Source: an uncultured Chlorobiaceae bacterium (GTDB lineage Bacteria; Bacteroidota; Chlorobiia; Chlorobiales; Chlorobiaceae). From it: a DNA stretch of 64,000 bases. Shown in pieces: positions 45,321 to 54,340 of this stretch (the stretch's first letter is position 1; each line of letters starts with the position of its first letter). The position numbers and the translations under genes are program-made. Where the stretch lies: the NCBI GenBank assembly GCA_903895195.1, contig CAITSZ010000045.1, positions 1-64,000 of the forward strand, in the 5' to 3' direction. The notes under the pieces were generated by a model. The model made no database searches and had not been told where the DNA came from. It saw only the letters and a list, made by a program, of their open reading frames with translations.

Positions 45321-46514
45321 ATGATACGATACTTTACCGCAGGCGAGTCACATGGTCCGGCACTTTCGGCAATCGTTGAAGGGATGCCGGCTGGAGTTCC
45401 CATAAACTCCGAGGATATCAATGCACAGTTAGCCCGACGCCAGCAGGGACATGGCCGGGGAGGTCGCATGAAAATAGAGACCGACCAGGCTGAAGTTCTC
45501 TCCGGCATCCGTTTTGGAAAAACAATCGGCTCGCCAATCGGACTGGTCATTAGAAACCGCGATTGGGAAAACTGGACAACCACCATGGCCCAGTTTGAGA
45601 AACCTGATGAGGAAATTACAAAAATCAACATTCCAAGACCTGGCCATGCGGATCTGGCAGGACGTATAAAGTACGGCTTTGATGATATTCGTCCAGTTAT
45701 CGAGCGCTCTTCTGCTCGAGAAACTGCCGCACGGGTGGCCGCAGGAACCCTCTCTAAAATGTTTCTCAAGGCTCTCGGTATCGAAATCGGCAGCTACATA
45801 TCGGCTATCGGACCGGCAGCGGAAAACCATCCCGATTTTCAACTTGCTGAACTCCTCTCCGAAGGAGCTGACGCTGTTTCAAAACAAGCCGATCTTTCAC
45901 CGGTCCGCATGCTTGATAAAACCAACGAAACAGCTGCTCTTGCAGCTATTGATGCAGCAAAAGAAAATGGAGACACTCTTGGCGGTATCATTGAAATTTT
46001 TATCACGGGAGTGCCGCCCGGCTTTGGCAGCTATGTGCAGCACGACCGGCGCCTGGATGCCGCTCTTGCAGCCGCAATCATTTCCATTCAGGCTATCAAG
46101 GGAGTTGAAATAGGAAGCGCCTTTGAGAATGCAGGGAAACCGGGCTCACAGGTTCACGATGAGTTTCACCTTGACAAGGAAACTGGTGTTACAAGAAAAA
46201 CCAACAGGGCTGGAGGACTCGAAGGAAGCATGTCGAGCGGACAGATTATTCATCTTCGGGCAGCTATGAAACCGATTTCATCGCTGGTCTCTCCCCTGCA
46301 GTCGTTTGATGTTGAAACTCTGCAGCCGACTCTTTCACGTTTCGAAAGGAGCGACACCTGTGCAGTTCCGGCAGCCGGTGTGGTAGCTGAAGCGGCAGTT
46401 GCACCTGTCATCGCAAATGCACTGCTCGAAAAGCTCGGTGGCGATCATCTGGATGAAATTCTGCATAGACTGAACCTTTATCGGGAAAACATCCGCAATA
46501 CCTTTCGAGCCTAA
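45321..46514 (+). CDS. aroC: Chorismate synthase AroC
   Basis: A 397-residue flavin-dependent enzyme converting EPSP to chorismate, the last step of the shikimate route. Signatures: FTAGESHGPALSAIVEGMPAG at the N-terminus, GRGGRMKIETDQ, RPGHADLAGRIKYG, RSSARETAARVAAG, the mid-protein insert typical of the long form, and NRAGGLEGSMSSGQIIHLRAAMKPISS. The 3' end overlaps cysE by 4 bases on the other strand. Confidence 0.96.
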   Translation: MIRYFTAGESHGPALSAIVEGMPAGVPINSEDINAQLARRQQGHGRGGRMKIETDQAEVLSGIRFGKTIGSPIGLVIRNRDWENWTTTMAQFEKPDEEITKINIPRPGHADLAGRIKYGFDDIRPVIERSSARETAARVAAGTLSKMFLKALGIEIGSYISAIGPAAENHPDFQLAELLSEGADAVSKQADLSPVRMLDKTNETAALAAIDAAKENGDTLGGIIEIFITGVPPGFGSYVQHDRRLDAALAAAIISIQAIKGVEIGSAFENAGKPGSQVHDEFHLDKETGVTRKTNRAGGLEGSMSSGQIIHLRAAMKPISSLVSPLQSFDVETLQPTLSRFERSDTCAVPAAGVVAEAAVAPVIANALLEKLGGDHLDEILHRLNLYRENIRNTFRA

Positions 46515-47323
46515 CCCTTCGTCTGGCCTTCTTTTGCAGTAGTGACCACTTGCTGGTTCATTTCAAGAGAAGGCTCCTGCACCTCGGTTTTACCAACAAT
46601 CTGGGCTGGAACTCCGACAACCGTGTAATGAGGAGGAACATCATCGAGTACCACACTTCCTGCCCCGACCTTCGCACCTTCACCTATGATAACATTACCT
46701 AAGATTTTTGCACCGGCACCAATCATCACCGACTTTTTCACTTTCGGATGACGATCACCGGTTTCCTTACCTGTACCTCCAAGCGTCACCTCATGCAGGA
46801 TCGATACATTATCTTCAACCACCGCCGTTTCACCGATCACAAGACTGGTTGCGTGATCGAGCAGAATACCCTTGCCAATAACCGCTGCGGGATGAATATC
46901 TACAGCAAAGACCTCCGACATACGGTTCTGGATAAAATAGGCCATTGTTTTGCGCCCGTGCTGCCAGAGCCAGTGTGATAGCCTGTATGCCTGCAATGCG
47001 TGGTAGCCTTTCATGAAAAGCATTATCTCGAAATAATGCACTGCGGCAGGATCACGCTCTTTCGTTGCAACGAGATCAAAAACGGCATACTCAACAGCCG
47101 CAGGAAACTCCCGGTAAAAATCTACAAATAATCCCTGCAGCACGAGCGGTGGAAAATGCTTTGAACCAAGCTTAACCGAGAGAAGCATCGCAAGCGATGA
47201 ACTGAAATCATCATGGTTTATAATATGCTGCTCCAGAAAAATCCTTAGATCAGGATCGCGGACACATTCATTGGCTGCCTCGCTCGTCATCATTGACCAG
47301 ATATTCTTGATATCTATCCCCAT
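46511..47323 (-). CDS. cysE: Serine O-acetyltransferase CysE
   Basis: About 270 residues from the ATG at 47323 (MGIDIKNIWSMMTSEA), which aligns with the N-terminus of known CysE proteins; an upstream ATG at 47392 adds 23 unrelated residues. The N-terminal helical domain has ERDPAAVHYFEIMLFMKGYHALQAYRLSHWLWQHGR. The left-handed beta-helix domain has FAVDIHPAAVIGKGILLDHATSLVIGETAVVEDNVSILHEVTLGGTG, with active-site Asp/His. It makes O-acetylserine for cysteine synthesis. Confidence 0.93.
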   Translation of the reverse strand: MGIDIKNIWSMMTSEAANECVRDPDLRIFLEQHIINHDDFSSSLAMLLSVKLGSKHFPPLVLQGLFVDFYREFPAAVEYAVFDLVATKERDPAAVHYFEIMLFMKGYHALQAYRLSHWLWQHGRKTMAYFIQNRMSEVFAVDIHPAAVIGKGILLDHATSLVIGETAVVEDNVSILHEVTLGGTGKETGDRHPKVKKSVMIGAGAKILGNVIIGEGAKVGAGSVVLDDVPPHYTVVGVPAQIVGKTEVQEPSLEMNQQVVTTAKEGQTKG

Positions 47324-47695
47324 AGGTAAAAAAACGGCTCCGAACCGCACTGATAAAATTCCGGAAACAATAACACCCTTCCTGAAACGCAATAAAAATA
47401 AAGCCTCATTATCAGGTCATCTGCGAAGCTAACGAATTTTTAAAAAACGCCATCATGCGATACTCAAACCCTGTATATGGATGCCGTCAGCCAGACCGTC
47501 ATCCTAAACCGCCATTTTAAATAACTCTTATCATAAATCTCAATAATTTTACACCATTAACTTTGTGGTTATGCAGATAATGCGTATTTATAATGTAATA
47601 AGTGATGCATAAAAGAAGTATACCATTATTAGGATGTCGAAATCATGTAGACCATTACGCAGTAAAGTCTGAGCTGAATCAACACTGTTATTGCA
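47324..47695. other. 372-base gap before tpsA
   Basis: Divergent spacer between cysE and the large exoprotein gene, so it should hold both promoters. It is A/T-rich (TTTATAATGTAATAAGTGATGCATAAAAG near 47588-47616). No convincing promoter box, operator, RNA or small gene could be called. Confidence 0.4.
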
Positions 47696-50600
47696 ATGAA
47701 CATGGCAAGGAACAACTGGCTTATCACAACCGTCGTGACGCTGACTCTCTTTATGGCGGGTAAAACTCTTGCATTACCCATCAATGGTAAGACAGCAGCT
47801 GGAAAAGCCACCATCAGCACACCGTCCGCTACCGAAATGCATATCGTTCAGGGAAGCAACCGGGCCATCATCAACTGGGACTCTTTCAGTATCGACAAAG
47901 GCCAGTCAGTCAACATTACTCAACCAACAAGTCAATCAACGCTGCTCAACCGAGTAGTTGGCAATAATCCTTCAGAAATCTTTGGGTCACTCACGGCGAA
48001 CGGGCAACTATTTCTGATCAATCCTGGAGGTGTGCTTTTTGCTCCGGGATCATCCATAAACGCTGGTGGGCTGGTTGCATCTACTCTCGGAATAAAGGAC
48101 AGCGATTTTCTCTCTGAAAAATACTCGTTTTTTCAAACCGGCACTTCCAGCTCAGTAATCAATCAGGGCATCATCAATGCCGGCTTCGCTGCACTTCTCG
48201 GCAGTTCTGTCGAGAATTCAGGTGCTATGATAACGTCGAAAGGTTTGGCCGGGATTGGTGTCGGGGAAGGAATCACGCTCAACATGGATCCTAATGGACT
48301 TGTAGCAATAAAGGTCGACGAGGCAGCCTATAACGCCCTGATAAAAAACAACGGTGTCATAGAGGCCAGGGACGGCACAGTAGTGATGACTGCAACCGCA
48401 GCCGATGCACTGCTTTCTTCAGTTGTCAACAACAGTGGAAGAGTCCGGGCTGGCTCTATCACCGAAAACAACGGCAACGTCGTAATCCATTCCGCCTCCA
48501 TCATCAACAGCGGAATTATCGAAGCAGGAAACAAGATTGATGCAAGCGCCGAAGGGGCAATGATAAACACCGGCAAACTCAGCGCAGACGACATCAAGGT
48601 AAGCGCTAATAACCTTATCGATGCTGGCTTCTGGAAAAGCGGCAATATTCTCATTCATGCGAAGGGCAGCATTGAACAGACTGCTTCCAGCACTATTACT
48701 GCTGATGGTGACAATGGCGGATATATCTCCATCAGCGCTGGAAAAAGCCTCTATCTCTCCGGAGCATTGAGCGCATGTGGAAGGGAATTCCAAGGCGGTG
48801 AAATACGAATCACTGCACCGGAAACAATCCTTGCCGGAACAAAAGTCATGACAGATGGAGTCAACGGGGGCGGTAAAATCTTCACCGGCGGTGGATGGCA
48901 GGGCAATGATGTTACTCTTGCTAACTCAGAACGCACTCTCATAACATCAGGCAGCAAACTGACCGCCAACGGACTTGTGAGAGGCAACGGGGGAACGGTT
49001 GTGCTCTGGTCGAACCAATCAACCTCATTTTCAGGCACTATCGAGGCTAAAGGTGGAATAAACGACGGAAACGGCGGGAATGTAGAGGTATCCAGCCATG
49101 ACAAACTTTCTTTTGACGGTAATGTCGTCACAGCCTCTCCCAAAGGTGAAAACGGTCTCTTGCTGCTTGACCCGCGAAACATAACAATTGACTCTAATCC
49201 AACTGTTCAAACCTTCTCACTCATTCCATTGCCCGATGCCAATCCCAATAGCGTCAACCAGCATGGCTCCGGTAAAATAATTGAACTGGCAAACGGAAAT
49301 ATACTTGTTTCCAGTCCTTCAGATGATTTTACAGCCACTGATGCCGGGGCTGTCCGCCTCTACAGGCCGGACGGGACACTGCTCTCCATGCTGACAGGTT
49401 CAACGGCTAATGATATGGTAGGATATACGGTGAAGGCCCTTGCAGGCAATAACAATGCTGTCGTCTCAACAGCTAACTGGACCAACGCTGGGCAGGCAAA
49501 TGCAGGATCAGTCACGTGGATTGACGGCACAACAGGCATCAGCGGAAACGTGTCGGCAATAAACAGTCTGGTAGGCTCATCTGCTAATGATTGCGTAGGA
49601 AGCGCCATAACAGTGTTAACGAACGGGAACTTCGTTGTAAGCTCACCTCACTGGAACAGCAACACCGGTGCTGCTTCATGGGGAAATGGCGCAACACTCG
49701 GCAGTCGATTAACGGGCACAATATCGGATATCAACAGTCTGGTCGGCTCCTCCCCGAATGATGGCATAGGAACGAATGTGACAGTTTTGACGAATGGAAA
49801 CTATGTGGTGAGCTCGGGATTCTGGGATAAAGTCAATGCAGACAATACCGTTGTTATGAATGTCGGGGCAGTAACGTGGTGCGATGGGCTTGGAGGCACA
49901 ACAGGAGCGGTCTCCACCTCCAATAGTTTGTTTGGTCAAAATAAAAATGATTTCACAGGTTCTAATGACGCTAACTCAAATAATGTTACAGCCCTCTTAA
50001 ATGGAAACTATGTGGTTTGCTCAGGATATTGGGATAATGGTATAGCTCTCAATGCGGGCGCAATTACGTGGGGCAATGGCAGTGGAGGCACTATTGGTGC
50101 GGTCGGTGCTGATAACAGTCTTGTTGGCTCTAAATCAGGTAATCAGGTGGGATATGGCAATGGTGCTGTTACTGTGCTGAACAATGGGAATTATGTCGTG
50201 ACCTCCGCGCTATGGGATAACGGGACGGCCACCAATGCGGGTGCGGTTAGCTGGGGGAACGGGAATGGAGGGACTGTTGGCGTAGTCAGTGCCCTCAACA
50301 GTCTGGTGGGCACTACAAAAAATGATTACATAGGATCCGACGATGCAACGTCAAATAACGTTGTCGCACTGACAAACGGCAATTACGTAGTCAGCTCCAA
50401 ATATTGGGATAACGGAACAGTTGTCGATGCAGGCGCCGTTTGCTGGGGGAATGGACTTGGTGGCACCATCGGGACTATAAATGCATCCAACAGTCTCGTG
50501 GGATCGAGTCCCAATGATAGAACAGGCTCTGTGGTAACGGCTCTATCCAATGGTCACTATGTGGTTGGCTCACCGAATTGGAACAACGGTGCAGGTGCAG

Positions 50601-53600
50601 CTATTTGGGGCAACGGCGAATCAGGTGGCTCAAGGTTGACGGGAGAAATATCGGTTGATAACAGCCTGGTCGGTTCTTCGACAAATGACGGTATCGGCTC
50701 TTCGATTATAGCTCTTACCAACGGTCATTATGTCGTTGCTTCGCCAAACTGGAATAATGGGGCAGGTGCGGTGACCTGGGGCGACGGCGAAGCAAGAGGC
50801 ACGCGATTGACAAGAACAATATCTGTTGATAACAGCCTGATTGGATCGAGCGCCAATGATGGTATCGGTCATAGTGTAACAGTCCTGACAAAAGGGAATT
50901 TCGTTGTCTCTTCCGGATATTGGGACAAGATCAATGCAGACAATAGTGTCGTTAGCGATGCAGGAGCAGTCAGCTGGTGTAGCGGGCTTGGGGGCACAAA
51001 TGGAATAGTTAGTGGATCCAACAGCCTGATTGGATCCACTAAGAATGACTATGCAGGATCAGATGATTTGAGATCAAATAACGTGATTGCTCTTCCGAAC
51101 GGGAATTATGTAGTCAGTTCAAAATACTGGGATAATAACAGCGCTGTCAATGCTGGAGGTGTAACCTGGGGAAGTGGAATCGGGGGTACTGTCGGGGCAA
51201 TCAGTGCGGCAAACAGTCTGGTTGGATCGAGAACAGGCAATCAGGTTGGCGGCATAACGGTGCTGCCAAACAGCAATTACGTTGTTACGTCACTGCTATG
51301 GGATAATGGTTCCGCCACCAATGCAGGGGCAGTCACATTTGGAAATGGAGTTAAAGGCAGTGTCGGAGTGGTGACCTCCTTCAACAGTATGACAGGTTCA
51401 GCAAAAGAGGACCAAGTTGGCTCTGGAGGCATTACGCCCCTCACTGTCGGGTATATGAAGGGTTGTTTTGTTGTGAGCTCTCCGGCATGGTTGAACAGCG
51501 CCGGCCGGGTTGATATTTTTTCTCCTGTCCCGGTAACACAGAAATACACATCCAATCCCGGGACCGATAACACTTTAACTCCAGAGGAAATCACCACTCT
51601 GCTTAATGCCGGTGAAAATATAATACTGAAAGCCAACAACGATATCACTGTCAATTCGGACATTTTCAGCAGCAGCCCGGGGTCAAACAGCGGTAATTTT
51701 GCCTTGAATGCCGGGCGAAGCATTCTCATGAATGCCAGCATCTCGACAAAAAACGCCAACCTGACGCTCATAGCCAATGACTATAAAGATAATGGAGTTG
51801 TGGATGCCTTCCGCGCTGATGGCAGTGCGGAGATCACTATGGGAGCCGGCTCGAGTATCAATACCGGCAGCGGGAGCGTAACCATTGAACTGCGTGATGG
51901 AGCTGGCAATACAAACAGGGAGAGCGGCAATATCACACTGCGGGATATCGCTGCAGGCACAATCAGCGCCGTGAACAACGGGATCACAACAGGCTCTGGT
52001 ATTTCTCTCGCTTCGGGAACTCTTGCAACCAATGCAAGCAGCGGCAGCAGCATTGTGCTTGCGGGCAGGAATTTCGACAACAGCGAAGGAGGAACACTCT
52101 CCACTTCCGGCACAGCTCGATGGTTAGTCTATTCAGACAACCCCGGCGCTACCATCAAGGGTGGATTGAGGTCTGATTTCCGTCACTACAACACCAGCTA
52201 CAGCAACTATGCAGCAAACGATGTGAGTGAATCGGGAAACGGCTTTATCTACACTTCTGCAGCAGGAGCTGTATCCGTTTCCCCGACTCTTCTCAGCGGA
52301 AGTGCCAGCAGCATCTACGGAACTACGCCAACAGCTGCGTTTGGTTATACTTTGAGCAGCTCCGATAATGAAGATACTACCGGAAATATTGGCTTGACCG
52401 GCACCATGATACTGAGCGGGGTCCCAACGGCTGCCTCAAGCGCAGGCGGTTACACCATAAGTTACGGAGGCGGTTTGTCAAGCAGCATGGGACTGACCTT
52501 TACTGCCGGTAACGGGCTTAGATACACTGTTGATAAAAGAGCAATCAACATTTCAGCCATTGCCGCAAGTAAAACCTACGGTGATGCCGACAAGACACTG
52601 AACTGGCTGGCAGAAACCCAGACTGGGAATCGAGGGCTTATACCCGGCGACGGTTTCAGCGGTGTACTCGGACGAACTGCCGGTGAAAATGTTGGCACCT
52701 TCGCTATCAATCGCGGCTCTCTTGCCAACAGCAATTATACTATCAACTATAACGGCAGCAACCTGACTATCAACCCGCGTCCGATTACGTTACAAGCTAT
52801 GGGAGCAAGCAGGGTCTATGGCGAAACTGACCCTAAGCTGGCTGTAGATATAACCACCGGCTCCTTGGGCAGCGTAACGGTAAATGACACATTGAGCGAC
52901 GTTACCGGCACCCTGACCCGGCAAACCGGCAGCGGTGTCGGCAGTTACGATATTGTGCTCGGTGCCGGCACAAAGGCAGCTAATTATGCAATCACGTTTG
53001 CCACCGACAACAATGCTTTTTCAATCTCTCAGCGACCTGTCATCATTTCGGTTGATGATAAAAGCAAAACCTACAGCATCACCGATCCAAAACTGACCTG
53101 GGTTGCGGAAAGCAGAAGCAGCGGCCGTGGACTCCTGTCGGGCGACAGTTTCAGCGGCTCGCTCGGGCGAACTGCGGGTGAGAGTGTAGGCCGCTATGAG
53201 ATTAGCCAGGGCTCACTGAAGAACAATAACTACCTCATTTCCCTGACTGCAGCTGACCTTACCATCACTGCGCGCCCTATTACCCTGCATGCAACATTAA
53301 AAAGCAAGATCTACGGTGAGCCTGATCCAAATCTGGCAGTAAGCATAACCAGCGGAACTTTGGGCAGCGTAACAGTGAGTGACGAGTTAAGCGATATTAC
53401 GGGCACGTTAACGAGGCAGGCAGGCAACGGTGTAGGCAGTTATGATATAAGCCTCGGCTCCGGAACAAAAGCCGGTAACTATAGCATCACGTTTGCCGCA
53501 GATAACAATGCGTTTTCAATCAACCAGAGGCCGGTTATCATTTCTGCAGATGCAAAAAACAAGAGCTATGGAGAGAGTGATCCGACTCTCACCTGGCAAT

Positions 53601-54307
53601 CCAACTCCTTCGGTACCGGACGCGGGCTCATTGCCGGTGACAGTTTCAGTGGTTCACTTGAGCGGACACCCGGTGAAAATGCGGGCGCCTACGCAATTAA
53701 TCAGGGGACGCTCGGAAACAGCAATTACAAGATAAGTTTCAATGATGCAAACCTGACCATTGACAAGACAACACTCACGCTTTCAAGCACTGTAACTGCG
53801 ACAAACAACGACGCCAGCAAAGTCAAGTCGATACAACTGCAGGCAAGTCATGATGCAACCAATACAGTTAGCGGCAAAGAGTTTTTCAGAACATCAATGA
53901 GCATAGACAATGCACCAGCTATTACTACCCGCGACTTGCCGATAGTCGGCAACAGCAAATCGTCACCCGGAGAATTTTCTCAGCCTCAAAAGTCTAACCA
54001 GACATCGGCTGATCATGATTTATTTGCCGTTTCAACCATAGAGGCACATGAGCCCGCAATGGCATTTTTCATCCTGCCTATTCCAGAAGGCACTTTCAAA
54101 CACAACAATCCACAGGCTGTAATCTCTATTGAGGTGCGCCTGCTCAACGGCTCTTCAATTCCGTCATGGATGTCATTCGACCCGAAACAAAAAGTCTTAA
54201 GCGGTACCCCTCCTCAAGATGCAAAAGGAGACTATCAGGTGGAACTGATCGCCAAAGACCAGTTTGGCGGTGAAGCACGGACAGTCGTGTTTGTGAATGT
54301 TGGATAA
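47696..54307 (+). CDS. TpsA-type filamentous-haemagglutinin-like exoprotein
   Basis: A 2203-residue secreted protein. The N-terminus has a signal segment (residues 1-27), then the TPS secretion domain (about 30-150) with GNNPSEIFGSLTANGQLFLINPGGVLFAPGSSINAGGLVAST. Next is a beta-helical part to about 510, including GGNVEVSSHDKLSF and LLLLDPRNITI. Then come 11-13 repeats of about 57-65 residues (about 560-1280) with NSLVGS...NG.YVVSS.WDNG..NAGAV.WGNG. A further beta-helix follows, then five MBG-type repeats (about 1611-2025), and a C-terminal Ig/cadherin-like domain with IPSWMSFDPKQKVLSGTPP. It is exported by TpsB encoded 33 bases downstream. Probable adhesin or cell-contact filament. Confidence 0.9.
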   Translation: MNMARNNWLITTVVTLTLFMAGKTLALPINGKTAAGKATISTPSATEMHIVQGSNRAIINWDSFSIDKGQSVNITQPTSQSTLLNRVVGNNPSEIFGSLTANGQLFLINPGGVLFAPGSSINAGGLVASTLGIKDSDFLSEKYSFFQTGTSSSVINQGIINAGFAALLGSSVENSGAMITSKGLAGIGVGEGITLNMDPNGLVAIKVDEAAYNALIKNNGVIEARDGTVVMTATAADALLSSVVNNSGRVRAGSITENNGNVVIHSASIINSGIIEAGNKIDASAEGAMINTGKLSADDIKVSANNLIDAGFWKSGNILIHAKGSIEQTASSTITADGDNGGYISISAGKSLYLSGALSACGREFQGGEIRITAPETILAGTKVMTDGVNGGGKIFTGGGWQGNDVTLANSERTLITSGSKLTANGLVRGNGGTVVLWSNQSTSFSGTIEAKGGINDGNGGNVEVSSHDKLSFDGNVVTASPKGENGLLLLDPRNITIDSNPTVQTFSLIPLPDANPNSVNQHGSGKIIELANGNILVSSPSDDFTATDAGAVRLYRPDGTLLSMLTGSTANDMVGYTVKALAGNNNAVVSTANWTNAGQANAGSVTWIDGTTGISGNVSAINSLVGSSANDCVGSAITVLTNGNFVVSSPHWNSNTGAASWGNGATLGSRLTGTISDINSLVGSSPNDGIGTNVTVLTNGNYVVSSGFWDKVNADNTVVMNVGAVTWCDGLGGTTGAVSTSNSLFGQNKNDFTGSNDANSNNVTALLNGNYVVCSGYWDNGIALNAGAITWGNGSGGTIGAVGADNSLVGSKSGNQVGYGNGAVTVLNNGNYVVTSALWDNGTATNAGAVSWGNGNGGTVGVVSALNSLVGTTKNDYIGSDDATSNNVVALTNGNYVVSSKYWDNGTVVDAGAVCWGNGLGGTIGTINASNSLVGSSPNDRTGSVVTALSNGHYVVGSPNWNNGAGAAIWGNGESGGSRLTGEISVDNSLVGSSTNDGIGSSIIALTNGHYVVASPNWNNGAGAVTWGDGEARGTRLTRTISVDNSLIGSSANDGIGHSVTVLTKGNFVVSSGYWDKINADNSVVSDAGAVSWCSGLGGTNGIVSGSNSLIGSTKNDYAGSDDLRSNNVIALPNGNYVVSSKYWDNNSAVNAGGVTWGSGIGGTVGAISAANSLVGSRTGNQVGGITVLPNSNYVVTSLLWDNGSATNAGAVTFGNGVKGSVGVVTSFNSMTGSAKEDQVGSGGITPLTVGYMKGCFVVSSPAWLNSAGRVDIFSPVPVTQKYTSNPGTDNTLTPEEITTLLNAGENIILKANNDITVNSDIFSSSPGSNSGNFALNAGRSILMNASISTKNANLTLIANDYKDNGVVDAFRADGSAEITMGAGSSINTGSGSVTIELRDGAGNTNRESGNITLRDIAAGTISAVNNGITTGSGISLASGTLATNASSGSSIVLAGRNFDNSEGGTLSTSGTARWLVYSDNPGATIKGGLRSDFRHYNTSYSNYAANDVSESGNGFIYTSAAGAVSVSPTLLSGSASSIYGTTPTAAFGYTLSSSDNEDTTGNIGLTGTMILSGVPTAASSAGGYTISYGGGLSSSMGLTFTAGNGLRYTVDKRAINISAIAASKTYGDADKTLNWLAETQTGNRGLIPGDGFSGVLGRTAGENVGTFAINRGSLANSNYTINYNGSNLTINPRPITLQAMGASRVYGETDPKLAVDITTGSLGSVTVNDTLSDVTGTLTRQTGSGVGSYDIVLGAGTKAANYAITFATDNNAFSISQRPVIISVDDKSKTYSITDPKLTWVAESRSSGRGLLSGDSFSGSLGRTAGESVGRYEISQGSLKNNNYLISLTAADLTITARPITLHATLKSKIYGEPDPNLAVSITSGTLGSVTVSDELSDITGTLTRQAGNGVGSYDISLGSGTKAGNYSITFAADNNAFSINQRPVIISADAKNKSYGESDPTLTWQSNSFGTGRGLIAGDSFSGSLERTPGENAGAYAINQGTLGNSNYKISFNDANLTIDKTTLTLSSTVTATNNDASKVKSIQLQASHDATNTVSGKEFFRTSMSIDNAPAITTRDLPIVGNSKSSPGEFSQPQKSNQTSADHDLFAVSTIEAHEPAMAFFILPIPEGTFKHNNPQAVISIEVRLLNGSSIPSWMSFDPKQKVLSGTPPQDAKGDYQVELIAKDQFGGEARTVVFVNVG
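49562..51490 (+). repeat. Propeller-like repeat tract inside tpsA
   Basis: Between about residues 622 and 1265 of the exoprotein, a unit of about 57-65 residues recurs 11 or so times with the core N-S-L-(V/I)-G-S, then NGNYVVSS, W(D/N)NG and GAVTWGNG. Units fall into classes by the start motif (SSxNDGIG, TKNDYxGSDD, SGNQVG). A block of three classes occurs twice, offset by 1,098 bases (the DK(V/I)NADN element at 49825 and at 50923), so the tract grew partly by block duplication. Short W/G-rich units suggest a beta-propeller. Confidence 0.8.
52530..53770 (+). repeat. Five alternating MBG-type repeats in tpsA
   Basis: Units of about 80-84 residues start near 52552, 52786, 53038, 53278 and 53527. 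They alternate between type A (K-(T/S)-Y-G-x-x-D-x-x-L-x-W ... GRGL..GDSFSGSLGRT) and type B (YGExDPxLAV.IT.G.LGSVTV ... GVGSYDI.LG.GTKA.NY). The A-B-A-B-A order indicates duplication of an A-B pair. MBG domains are stalk modules in bacterial adhesins. Confidence 0.8.
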
Positions 54308-54340
54308 AAGCCTGAATAACTTGATTCAAGGGAGTCTTCC

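Noticed and set aside
49562-51490. Regular repeats that might be a CRISPR array
   Set aside because: Repeats are in frame, vary in sequence and code for a protein motif; there are no constant short repeats with unique spacers.
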